This document shows, piece after piece, positions 34,661-45,423 of a stretch of 64,000 nucleotides of DNA (the stretch's first letter is position 1; every line of letters starts with the position of its first letter). The DNA is taken from positions 14,797,174 to 14,861,173 of the forward strand of contig OX439042.1 in NCBI GenBank assembly GCA_949317995.1. The letters run 5' to 3'. A program made the position numbers and the translations under genes. The stretch is from Acholoe squamosa (lineage: Eukaryota > Annelida > Polychaeta > Phyllodocida > Polynoidae). The notes under the pieces were generated by a model, which was not told the DNA's origin, did not search any database, and saw nothing but the letters and a program-made list of their open reading frames with translations.

Positions 34661-36105
34661 CACTGATTCATATGTTGCTCCAGCACTTCGCAATATGCCC
34701 ACCCCTGTTATACTTTAATATAGAAATACATTTCTACTCCTGTGTTGTGACTGTTGAGTTTGATACCGATCAATGGACAGACATCCTTAGTTTAGGATTG
34801 CCCAATCCCCACACTACTCCCTTCTTAGCCTTAGGGAGGGGCCTGGGCAACAAGGATGTAAATTGACATAATTGTAAGTTGCCAAAGCCTTTCAAACTTG
34901 GGCAAAGCAATGCCAAAGGCAAAGGGTTCGACCCCCCCCCCCTCCAGGGCCCCACTCCTCAATTTGTCAAACGTCTTAAAAGTTCTGTTAATCTAGTCTT
35001 AAAAAGTTAATTCTAGACCTAGTATTACCATACCAGATATCTGACGTATTCATAGTAAAGAGATCATTAAACTTTATTTAAACTTTGCGTCAAAGCTGCC
35101 TACCATGCCCATGTTTTGACACACAAATTAATGTCTGTCACTTTGTGTTTCACAAACATTACTGGGTATACAAAATACCCCTGCAGCCCTGGTATGTTGA
35201 TAGTACAATACTGGTTGTAATCTAGGAAGATTCCTCTCTTATAGGCTGTATTTCCGTACTCAATGGCATAGTGTTGCCGAAACTTTTTCTCAATGCAGGA
35301 CACAGTGACCTGTATCTTGCATGTTTACGCAGGCCATTTCCCTCTCATGCAGGCCATATGAATATCTGTATTACCTTTACAAACTTCAATATAACTTGTT
35401 TCACACTATGCAAAAAAAACTTAAAAGAAATAAATTTTTGATATGAAACAATTTTACAAATATTGCCCTATCTTCACTTCAAATACTGGTAGGCAAATTT
35501 GAAAAATTCTTTCACCATTAGGAAGCTGAGATTTATGCATCCCTAGGCCCTATGCTGGCCATTAAGATCATAGGACGGCTTTTGCCGGCTTGTCGCCGTC
35601 ATTTCCGCAACACTCTATAAGCAAAGCCAAAAGCAGGTCCGATGTGTATTCTCCCATGAGAGAGGCAGGTGACAATACACATCCATATTATGTACCAGGG
35701 TATAGTAATTGCAATTATATTAGAGAAGACTTAGTGCTTGACTTTATAAAGGGTAACTTTATCAACATCAATGAATACAATGGTTTCCTTTCAATGGTAA
35801 TCTACGGTACAGTATACAACCAGAGGTAATAACCTCAGATCCCCTACCGGTTTGTTATGAGATGGGAGACGGGATATCATTTTGTCACCCCACAAGGAAT
35901 TCGACCACCCAATCATAAATAAGACAGTGCCTTATGTACCGTTGAAATAACAATTGCAACCTGTGCTTTAATTCATACTGGGTACCGCTTTTTCTTTTTA
36001 CAGGTATGATGGATAAAAGCTTTAATAGGAAATCAAGATGACGGACTCACCATTTAAGGGCGGAGCCAACATAGATATAGGTAAGTAAAATGGCTCTAGA
36101 CCCCT
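34661..36105. other. Intergenic, no gene seen
   Basis: A C run lies near 34933-34942. Short open frames here have no domains. Nothing else can be supported. Confidence 0.5.
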
Positions 36106-36108
36106 AAA

Positions 36109-36285
36109 ACCGACATGGTGACATGGGTATTTTTTGGCTTAATGACATGGGACATGAACCTTTCTTTAAAATCGACACATGGTGACATGAACTTTTCTTA
36201 AAATCGACATGGGGACATGGACTTTTCTTAAAATCGACATGGAGACATGGCAATTGCTTAAAATCGATATGGGACATGGGGACCC
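36109..36285. repeat. About 30-bp tandem repeat
   Basis: AAAATCGACATGGxGACATGG followed by ACTTTTCTT recurs five to six times. The middle units are nearly identical. Confidence 0.8.
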
Positions 36286-36379
36286 CCCATCAAGGGCCCC
36301 AGTAAATGCAGACTCACTGTACATTCCATACCTCGCATACAAAATGCATCTTGTTACTTTAATTGCATATATAGAGATT

Positions 36380-36500
36380 TGCAATGGAGCTGGTTACTGG
36401 TGAGTTATCACTGATAACAGTTATCAAATGGGCACCACCCCCCTACCCCTGCCCTGAAAGGCCTGCAGTGAATAGTTGGGATTATTTCATTGGCTAATAA
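36380..36500 (+). repeat. Dispersed repeat, copy also at 63.18 kb
   Basis: TATCACTGATAACAGTTATCA..CCCTGA.AGG.CTGCAGT.AATAGTTG.GATTATTTCATTGGCTA is shared in direct orientation with about 63180-63290. It contains a short palindrome, TGATAACAGTTATCA. The class is unknown. Confidence 0.65.
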
Positions 36501-37630
36501 GCCAACATGGGAACCGAACCATCCTGGCGAATGGGCAGTTGGCCAGATTTCCGGTTTGGCGGGACAATTGGACAGATTTTGATAGGACTATAAAACTGAT
36601 TTTTGGGACAGTTTGACAGGTCACTACCGACACTTTATTGATGTAAATCACCTTTTTAGAAATAATAAACCTATTAAACAAACTGAACAGCACCTTTAGT
36701 AAGGAGCAGGCCTGTAAAAGTGCTTGTGTCCCATTATTCGAATAAAGCCTAATTTATAAGGTGCACCTCATATGCATCTTAATAGAGAGGTCTGTTCTCG
36801 TATGGTTTGGTTGTGTCTTCAAGATTGTATATTAGCTTGATGTTAGGGAAACTAGTTGTATATGTCCAATACATGCTCACACTGTACCAGACAAAGAGCA
36901 CTCCTGAGAGGTAAAGTGTTATTCATACATTTATTACCATAACCACAAATACCAACAAACATCCTTGAACATAACATGAATGTCAAAGTCTGTAATGTTC
37001 ATGGGGAATGCACAGATATTATACTCTCATCTCAATACATGCTGAATCCAAATAAAGAGTCCCCACTAGTCTCCATAGTCATATAGTGTGTCCAATGCTG
37101 TGAAGCCACAGAGTGACAATCTCACCATCACTATCTCAATGTAGGTACTTGTGAGTTCATAGGCCAATAATCCAAGTTTTATTCCTGTCATGGTAACACA
37201 GTGTTGCCTCCAGTCCAACAGAGCAAGTGACTACATCCCTTCTCTGAGTAGGAGTTTAACTGGTCTTTTATAGGAAGACAAAGCCTCTCCCACATCCTGG
37301 TGTGAATCATGCATGGTTTAGTCACTATGGGGAAAAACCCCGTTAGTCACTGTCTATTTATACACTCATGAGTAACTCTGGGAAATCCCTGTGTGTCACC
37401 ATCTATTCATGCAACATGAGACAGTCCTGCAAAGTCACTCTGGTAAATCCCCATGAATCAGTATGGGGCTATACATATATGAATCAGTCCCACAGTTCCT
37501 GGTACATGATTGCTCATCATCCACCTCACATGCCAGAGGAGCAGTTCATCTGGTGCACTCAGTACACTTAGTCATAAGCACATATCTTGTTCTTACATAT
37601 AGATTATTCACTGTGCATTCCCCTCACATT

Positions 37631-38091
37631 AGCTGGGGAGCCAGCCAGCTCAAATATCGATATTTACAAAAGACCTGGTGTTGAAAGCAGCACAAGATAT
37701 AAGACTTGGATCTGGGTAATTTGATAGTGCTGATTACAGATCTGAGGTGCGTATCTTGATATCTAGGTCGGAACAAGGTCAAAATAAAGGTCAAAGTTCA
37801 CCATACTATTCCAATGGGTCCAAATGAACTTGGGATACATATGAATGGGGAATCCATCGTGCACTAAGGACCTCTGGTGTTAATGGGTGGAACAAAGCTC
37901 TCTGTCTGTTCTATATTAAATACTAGATCGTGACCTTTGACCTTTAATTTGACCTTGTTCCGACCTAGATATTAAGATACGCACCTCAGATCCGTAATCA
38001 GCACCATCAAATTACCCAGATTCAAGTCTTATATATTGTGCTGCTTTCAACACCAGGTAATCGACCTGATCCCAGACTGGCTCCCCAACTA
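37631..38091. mobile_element. Long-inverted-repeat element
   Basis: The inner arms run 37673-37795 and 37935-38058 and pair over about 120 bp with few mismatches (ACCTGGTGTTGAAAGCAGCA / TGCTGCTTTCAACACCAGGT). An outer pair, AGCTGGGGAGCCAG / CTGGCTCCCCAACT, brackets them. The loop is about 140 bp with no coding capacity. It is likely a foldback MITE. Confidence 0.75.
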
Positions 38092-38334
38092 CATAGACAA
38101 AGTCTATAATTTCATAATACACATATACAATCAAACATTACTGCGAATGGTTTACTTCAATACATGTGCCAAGTATTATTTCATGGTCTAGGTTGTGTGT
38201 GAGTGAGTGTTCATACTTATTCACACCACAACAGGTCCACGGCATGTGTAATGCATTGATATCTGTAAATTACAATAGTGACAGGGATCTCGCTTTTCAT
38301 GTCTATGTGGAAGGCTTGTAGAAATCGGGATACG

Positions 38335-38860
38335 AGTAGATGGTAAACTATAGTCCACCCCTGAACATTTGGCACATGTGAATCAAATACCGGTAACTGC
38401 AAACTACAGTCCATCCCTGACCACGTGGCACTTGTACATCAAATGGCTGCAAATTATATTGCATCCCTAATCACTTGGCAACAAATGACTGCAAACTAGT
38501 CCACCCCTGACCACTTAGCACATGTACATCAAATGGCTGCAAACTATAGGCCATCTCTGACATCTTGACACTTGTTCATCAAATGGCTGCAAACTATTAT
38601 CCATCCCTGACCACTTGGCAAAAAAATGACTGCAAACGTTAGTCCATCCCTGACTACTTATCACATGTGCATAAGTGACTGCAAGCTCAACCCTAGCCAT
38701 TTGCCACATTTGCATTAAATAACTGCAAACTTTAGTCCATCCCAGACATGTACATCGAATGACTGCAAACTATAGTCCAACCCTGACCATTTGTCAGATG
38801 TGCATCAAATGAATGCAAACTAAAGTCCATTCCTGACATGTACATCAAATGACTGCAGCT
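38335..38860. repeat. Degenerate tandem array, about 50-60 bp unit
   Basis: GGCTGCAAACTATAGTCCAT + CCCTGACCACTTGGCACATG + TACATCAAAT recurs about nine times with indels. Open frames through it only read the repeat. Confidence 0.75.
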
Positions 38861-39497
38861 AGGTCTTGGTGTCCCACTTGCAGATTTCTGGAGAACTCAA
38901 ACCCTGTGTATAAGACATGTGTTATACGTGGGAGATTATGGTAATCAATATATACGCTGAGATATACAGGATATGATGTGATCATGAAGAGTGTCTGGCT
39001 AATCCTTGTTCAATACTAAGCCGGTATCATACCAGGAACATCAATAAGGATCGTGTGAAAGGGTCATGCGAGCTGTTATCCTTTAAAGCTGGGAAGAATA
39101 TCTTCCATTTCTCGTCTGCATATCATCTAAAATAGTTACTTTAAACTACTGAAGCTCTGTCAACTGTATATGTGCCCATAGACCACAGTGCAATAAGGTA
39201 GCTAGTGTCCACTTACTGGTCTAGTTTTTGTAACACTTCTTTTGCCTTTTCTGCAAAACTTGAAATATGCAGTTACAACCTTCTTGAACTAAGGCGATGA
39301 CATGTAAGCTGTATCAATATGACAAGAGAAGAAATGGTGAGAATGTCATCACCCACCCTCCCAGTAGCCAATAGCCACAAACTCATCAATACCCATCAAT
39401 ACATGGATGTGATTACCTGCCCCCGGTGCCAGCCCATCTCCTACTAAAGGCCAAATAAAAAATAGTGTTTGGGTTACCTTACCCTACCTAGTAGTAC

Positions 39498-39713
39498 CGT
39501 AAATTCTCTCATATAAGCCGCACCCCTCATATAAGCCGCACCCTCGACTTTGGAGGGAGCTATGGGCTGCATCTGGCCCTTGGAAATAGTAGTCTGTTGT
39601 ATGGTGTAAAAAACCCTCCTATAAGCCGCACCCCTTCTTTGGATCAAGCCTATAAGCCTAAACTTCATTTGGATTCTGGTATAAGCCACGGCTTATACAA
39701 GAGAATTTACGGT
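39498..39713. mobile_element. MITE family A, copy 4
   Basis: It starts TACCGTAAATTCTCTCATAT and ends ACAAGAGAATTTACGGTA, flanked by TA. The interior repeats ATAAGCCGCACC. It is a diverged subfamily of the elements at 7.8, 19.7 and 26.3 kb. Confidence 0.75.
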
Positions 39714-39719
39714 AGATTT

Positions 39720-42024
39720 ATTCATCTGCGAGTCTGCAAGATGAGTGGCGAGATTATAGCAGGTTACAACAAAATTAGATCATTCTCCCGTGTATAAGAC
39801 GCATCTTATGCATAGGGCCAAAAAAAAGATATTGTGTGTTTCCAGTTACATAGCTAAAATCTCTAGGGTCGGTAGGTTGGATGGGCAGACACATTCGATT
39901 CTATGATTTATCAGTAGAAATATGAAAATATAAAAATGTGAAGCACATGTAAAATACATGAATGACTGTTATGAACTCTATACCAATAGATGAGGACCTT
40001 GATAAGCTTCACGAACAATTGATGAAAAAATTATGAAAATTACGGGGAAAATGCCTGAAAATTCCCCAAAAATATAAAAAATTACCAAAATAAAAAGAAA
40101 TTCTAGGGTCAGCCCTGTTTTGCTAGGGTCGGTTGGATAACTGGAGACAAACCTTCTTTTTTTTTTAGGCCTAGGCGGGATATTTTCACTATGAAACAGT
40201 GGTAAGCCTTCAACAATCAAACCCCGCTACACCTTATAGGTTTTCCTTCAACTCAGGATGTGTCTTAATACATGTATATGCGGGATGTGTCTTGTGCCAG
40301 GGCTCGACAAATCAGTATTGATACATGTGTCCACTGGCCACACTCACAAATCAAAGTTGTGTCCAGCAGGGAACTATGTCTAAGCCTGGCTTGGCAGTTG
40401 TGTCCACTGGGCACAGGGGTTTATTGAGCCCTGTTGTACGCGAGAGAACTCGGTAGCAAAATAAAGGACGATCTGACCTATTCTACCTAATATTTGCTTG
40501 GCCTAATGCTGTAGTATAGACCCCTCACACAGTGATCACTGAGCAGGTCATGTAGACAGCCCACAACCACCACCACCTCCACATGGAACAAGGTCACCCA
40601 TCATTAAGTGATGCTTAATTAGGCTAATGGCCTTGCCTTGGGGTATTTTGTTCACCTATATCTCGCTACTGTCTGTGGGTGTGACCCTGCACTGAGGGGA
40701 CTGCACATTATGGTATAGGAGTGAGAAGAGACAGAATATGTAGGATTGTCATTGACTATCAGAGCTTCTCATGGTGTGTCATATTCTCTCATGGACAACC
40801 ACAAGGATAAACTACACAGATCTGGAACCTCATGGACATGGATACCAGACTAAAGGAGATTGAACATTGAGTCGTTGAGGAGACCGGTGGATAATTTTTG
40901 ATTGTGGCGTTTAGCCTGTACCTCGTTCCCCCAAATGTGGGATGTATTAGCTTAATATGAAAGAGCACTCAGATGGAAATGGTTCCTCTGTAAATGCATC
41001 CAGACTTATGCTGCAGTTGATGTTATCAAATGCTTTCAAGTAGGAAAAACATGCTCAAGTGACATTGATGGCAGTGGAATCTCATCGGCTATACAGTCGC
41101 TAAGAAGGACCAGCATTGTTTTCAACCGGGAAAGCAAAAGAGCTAAGATGCTTTTTATGACATATATAAGAAAGACACATATGACATAGGCATCACACGG
41201 AATGACTGGAATGTGCTACACAAAATGTACATTTCACGTTTTTTTTCAAATACCGTATCATAATTTCAGAATACTGCATCAGAACTGTCACAACAAGAAA
41301 GACATCTTTGGCCACCTTATAAGAACTCATTTGAACAATTTAAGCTTCTAGTAGAAGTTCTACTTCCAGATGGACTGTACATGCTCATGTACAGAGAATG
41401 TAGAAGCTAAGTACACATGCTACATCAAGGAGTGTGCTTCCTGTACCAAACTTACAAACAGTGTACTTTGGAGAAGATAAGAGCTTCACAACTTCCTGAG
41501 TGGCAGGCACTAAGCAGATGGTATCTAATCACCACAGGAGGCCTACTTAGTATTATACAGTCATGGAGCGGCGGGTAAAGAGGGGAGATCGAGATGCGGG
41601 TAAACTGCCACGTGCGCTGTATGATATTGCTGTGTGTGTCTGTAACCTGGAGGTCATGCCAGCCGGGGCCACTGTCCGCTGTAGGCATACTGCCTCACAG
41701 CGCTGCAATTCACGCCGACGTCCACCACTCGGTCAGTTACTAATGTGATATGACTATGAAATCAGATTATATACGGTAATACTGTGTGTGTAAATTGTGG
41801 CTTTCACACAAGTATATAACCCTAAAAGTTGGGGGTATGCCTTTTTCGCAAGGATTTTAGACCATAGAGTATAACTAAAAACGACCAAATGTTGACTCAG
41901 GTGAGCCATATAGAATGGGCTTGAGTTGTTTTTGTGCCTCATGCATGGGGTATAACAGTAGTATTTGTGTATTTTTTATCTCAACAAAAGGGAAACCTCA
42001 TCCCAGAATGTTTTGTGACTGGTG
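39720..42024. other. Intergenic, no gene seen
   Basis: Unique AT-rich sequence up to the retrotransposon insertion site. No supported coding frame. Confidence 0.5.
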
Positions 42025-42028
42025 ATTT

Positions 42029-42405
42029 TGTAGAGGTACACGTTATTAAACCATAGGAGTTGGGTACCGTCTGACGTGGCGGGTGAGTCGAGTCGTCGGA
42101 CGTTCCTCAGGTTCCGGATAGGTGGCAGCACTGATCCGGGTCTGTGGGGACATCTGACGACGAACACCTGGGTCCGTATATAAAGCCCAGGGCTCAGCCG
42201 CTACGTCAGAGGCCCTTCTGGCCTCCACACCATATGAACCATTATTCCTTGATATTAGCTGCCTCTCTGACATCATCCGGCAGCCGTGAGTGTACAATAA
42301 GAAATAAAACTAACCGTTGGCATACACTTGGAATACTGTCTTACTCTTTCTTTTCGAATCGTAAGACCCGAACCCCCCAGGTCCGTAAGGCCACAAACCC
42401 TTACA
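42029..42405 (+). repeat. 5' LTR (377 bp)
   Basis: TGTAGAGGTACACG...AACCCTTACA. It contains a TATA box (TATATAAAG, 42177-42185) and a poly(A) signal (AATAAA, 42303-42308). R therefore starts roughly 25-30 bp after the TATA box. Confidence 0.95.
42177..42185 (+). promoter_or_regulatory. LTR TATA box
   Basis: TATATAAAG in the 5' LTR. The identical copy in the 3' LTR is at 53588-53596. It would drive the genomic RNA. Confidence 0.8.
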
Positions 42406-42406
42406 C

Positions 42407-42418
42407 TGGTGCCGTGAC
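42407..42418 (+). promoter_or_regulatory. Primer binding site, tRNA-His
   Basis: TGGTGCCGTGAC lies 1 nt after the LTR and is the exact complement of the 3' end of animal tRNA-His (..GTCACGGCACCA), a 12-nt match. Confidence 0.8.
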
Positions 42419-42544
42419 CAGTTAATTCTGGTGTATAGCCCGGACGTTATAACGTCCGAACGGCTAGTACATGGGTTAGACACCCTCAGGGAAGCTAACC
42501 CAGCAGGGCAATCGGTTGCCCAAGAGAATGGAAATGGATCATTA

Positions 42545-43342
42545 ATGCTCCAAACCCATTCGAACTCACAAGATGCGGAATCTGCATCTTGGAGAGATCC
42601 CGGACCCCACTATAATGATAGTGAGGAGAATCTGCCAGACTCTGTACGACGCGAACAGTCTATACAGAGACAGAGTGACTTAATAGGCCAACAATCACTT
42701 GTTGACGAGTTAAGTAATTCGATGTTCGAAGTTGGTGGTAGTACTAACCCAGAACATCCGGCACCAATGCCAAAAAGGGTAACATTCGGAGAACTACCTT
42801 ATAGATTACCCAGGCCCGAATTACCAATATTAGATTACAGCGCTATAGATGGCGACTTAACCTATGCGGTACCGGAAGGTGAGGAATTCAAACGACCGGA
42901 TGTCATGTTGTTGAATGAAACTTATGTAACTTTGAACGAGAACCTAAATACCTTGGTCAAAGCTAAAGACGAAGTATTCCATGAAAAACTTCAGTTGGAA
43001 GAAGACCTAACCGGCATGCGAAAGGAATTCGAAGCCAGAAGGAGTGAGTACATGAAAGAACTCGAGAATGAAGAATTAAAACTTCATTCCATGAGAGAAT
43101 CATTCAACAAGGAATATGATAATAGGCACATTCGTATCCAAACATACATAGATACGAACGACCAATTAAACCTTGATAAGGCAAAATTCGAATCCGAAAT
43201 TCGCCATTATCAGGACGAGTTGGATAAATTGAAACTTCAGTGTAGTAAACAAGCTGAAGACAATGAAACCATCCGGGTAGGCATTATAGCTTACAACAAA
43301 CAACTGGAGGAAGATAGACAGAAACTCACAAATAAGCTTTAG
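42545..43342 (+). CDS. gag: gag, N-terminal part, ends at in-frame TAG
   Basis: The open frame extends upstream at least to GTG 42431 and through the PBS without a stop, but the first ATG is 42545. A non-ATG or spliced start is therefore possible. The product is acidic, then from about 42910 a long coiled coil (repeated E/K/L heptads such as KEFEARRSEYMKELENEE). It ends at TAG 43340-43342. The next frame continues in exactly the same phase, so this is the N-terminal domain of a longer Gag that is cut by one stop codon. The coiled coil probably assembles the particle, which is inference. Confidence 0.8.
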   Translation: MLQTHSNSQDAESASWRDPGPHYNDSEENLPDSVRREQSIQRQSDLIGQQSLVDELSNSMFEVGGSTNPEHPAPMPKRVTFGELPYRLPRPELPILDYSAIDGDLTYAVPEGEEFKRPDVMLLNETYVTLNENLNTLVKAKDEVFHEKLQLEEDLTGMRKEFEARRSEYMKELENEELKLHSMRESFNKEYDNRHIRIQTYIDTNDQLNLDKAKFESEIRHYQDELDKLKLQCSKQAEDNETIRVGIIAYNKQLEEDRQKLTNKL

Positions 43343-45313
43343 GAATTGCAGAATACTGCAATAACTCTAGATAAATATGTAGAAGCAGCCCAGTTAACTA
43401 TAGGCAATATTGATCCAGCTGTGGTATCTACAATGTTGGGAAAGACATCGAAAGATGCAACCCCAATTAGATACAGCCCATTCGTTGATGATGGGGCTGA
43501 CAAGAATGTAGTATCCGGAATCTACAAGAAACCGGATAATACCGCAGTAAATGGAACCGCACCTAAACCAGCAACCCCGATGCTGGATACGATAGGTCCG
43601 GCACCACCCATACCAGATTTGAGTCACAAAATTAAAGCGACTCACGATGGTGCTACTGGGACTAATAATAGTACACCCGTGGCACAACCAAGAGCACCCG
43701 GACCAATGAGGCATATGTTGACACCACCTTCATATTTCCCCCAACCCGGCCACAGTACACCAGCAGTGCCAAGATTACCGAATCCACCTCCGGGTTCTGG
43801 TAATGGTCCTACTGATGGACGTTTCCCAAGACCAAATCCGCCACAAAACAATACTAATGGCGGTACGTATCAACCAAGAACATCTTCCTATGGATATAGA
43901 AATAATTATAATCCATCAGGAAATGGTAATTACCAAAATGGTAATAGCTATAACCAGGGATGGAATCAAAATAATTCTTACCCTAGATATGCGTCTTCTG
44001 GAAACGCCGGTTACAATGGTGGATGCTCAGGCGGTTCATCTGGAAGCTATAATAATAATGGTCCACCAGGAGGAAATCCTCCAGGCGGCCCAGGAGGATC
44101 CGGATCCGGAGGATCAGGATCAGGAGGAGATGGAAGGAAACCAAATAGGAGAACTTCTATGCCTGCAGGGATGCAAACCATCTTTGATAGGAGCCAATGT
44201 ATCCAAAACCTTGGCATTGACTGCTACCGGAAGGGAGCAGACGGCATGGAAGTCATGAACTGGAGCATGCGAGAAGCAGATAGACTACGCGGATGTTATA
44301 ATCCGGCACGTAGGCAGGCACGGATACCCCCTCCATATGATTCTAATGATCCATGGAAGGACAGGTATCAAGCTTTTGTCGACGAAGTCAATTGTAGTGG
44401 CTGGACAAAAGAAGAAGCTCTGCCATATTTGATCTGTTGGTTAAATAAAGGCGGAAAAGTAGCTCTCAACCAATGGAGAGCAGCTTACGGATTATACGGT
44501 ACCTATGACCAATTGGTAGAATGTGCCGCATACCTATTTGGATCAATCGTTAGAGAAGATCCGTGGGTAAGTTTCAAGAAGAGAACACAAAAACCTAAGG
44601 AATCACACAAAGTCTTTGGTTTGGAGCTGCAGGATTTGCTTTCAAAAGCTCATGACGATGATTGCTATCTACAAGAATTGTTTATACAATTCTATAGTGG
44701 ATTGCGGGATCCGGATCACAAGCAAGTGGTCTGGGATTCTTGGAAAGATGACACTTCCTTCAGTGACCTGTTCATAGCAATTGATGGACATGACATGAAG
44801 AAACGATTGGTAGGTCTTGGACCTAGTCCAGTAAGAGCAGCTCCATTCCAATATGGAGGTACACCTGCTCCGGTATATGATACTTCCCAATTAGCTCCAA
44901 TTGAATCGAATGAAGCTGATGAGGAGTATGACTATATCTCCGATGAAAACGGAGAATATATTGGTTCAGTCCAGATAGCTGGAAAGTATTACCGACAAAA
45001 GCGGTATAGGAAGGTTCATTCGAGAGGGAGAGGAGGATCTGTCGCTGGTAAAACAGCTTCCGGATCAACTCAACCGGGCAGTGTAGCCTCTACGGCGAAA
45101 CCAACCGTAGCAGCCACTGTTGCTCCGACTAATATGATGGAAACGTTAATAGCCGGATTAACAGAAGCTCTGAAGAGACCAAGAGTTGACAAATCTCAAA
45201 GGAGATGTTTCAGATGCCAGAAACTAGGGCATTTTGCTCCAGACTGTATGGCTGAGAAGCCTGTCCCGCGTAAACAGGAGGGTATCTCTGGGATAAGTAC
45301 AGAGGAAAACTAG
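43343..45313 (+). CDS. gag: gag, capsid and nucleocapsid part
   Basis: This continues the gag frame after the TAG. The coiled coil ends, then a Pro-rich segment and an Asn/Gly/Tyr-rich low-complexity segment follow (about 43560-44150, with GSGSGGSGSGG). Next comes a capsid-like helical domain (about 44190-44810, with the W..R..AF..EV and LPYLICWLNKGGKVALNQW region). Near the end is a zinc knuckle, CFRCQKLGHFAPDC (CX2CX4HX4C). It stops at TAG 45311-45313. It has no ATG near its beginning, so it is made only by readthrough of TAG 43340, or is dead in this copy. Confidence 0.88.
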   Translation, partial: ELQNTAITLDKYVEAAQLTIGNIDPAVVSTMLGKTSKDATPIRYSPFVDDGADKNVVSGIYKKPDNTAVNGTAPKPATPMLDTIGPAPPIPDLSHKIKATHDGATGTNNSTPVAQPRAPGPMRHMLTPPSYFPQPGHSTPAVPRLPNPPPGSGNGPTDGRFPRPNPPQNNTNGGTYQPRTSSYGYRNNYNPSGNGNYQNGNSYNQGWNQNNSYPRYASSGNAGYNGGCSGGSSGSYNNNGPPGGNPPGGPGGSGSGGSGSGGDGRKPNRRTSMPAGMQTIFDRSQCIQNLGIDCYRKGADGMEVMNWSMREADRLRGCYNPARRQARIPPPYDSNDPWKDRYQAFVDEVNCSGWTKEEALPYLICWLNKGGKVALNQWRAAYGLYGTYDQLVECAAYLFGSIVREDPWVSFKKRTQKPKESHKVFGLELQDLLSKAHDDDCYLQELFIQFYSGLRDPDHKQVVWDSWKDDTSFSDLFIAIDGHDMKKRLVGLGPSPVRAAPFQYGGTPAPVYDTSQLAPIESNEADEEYDYISDENGEYIGSVQIAGKYYRQKRYRKVHSRGRGGSVAGKTASGSTQPGSVASTAKPTVAATVAPTNMMETLIAGLTEALKRPRVDKSQRRCFRCQKLGHFAPDCMAEKPVPRKQEGISGISTEEN

Positions 45314-45348
45314 AAAGGGATCTCCCGAGGGGCAAAGAAGGGGATCCC
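45304..45348 (+). promoter_or_regulatory. Candidate -1 frameshift signal, gag to pol
   Basis: In the gag frame the last codons read G GAA AAC then TAG, giving heptamer GGAAAAC (45304-45310) immediately before the stop. The -1 frame is open from here into protease. A 6-bp stem GGGATC (45317-45322) with GATCCC (45343-45348) begins 6 nt after the heptamer, the spacing usual for retroviral frameshift stimulators. The GGA-YYYZ form resembles the known GGAUUUA site. Function is inferred. Confidence 0.65.
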
Positions 45349-45423
45349 AGTGACAAATCTTGCCATGATATCGCCATCCGTGATGATAGTTCGCATGTAG
45401 TAACAAGATCGCCTAACACCGAG

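Noticed and set aside
42046-42297. 83-aa minus-strand frame, identical pair at 53457-53708
   Set aside because: It lies wholly inside both LTRs and is duplicated because the LTRs are. No domain.
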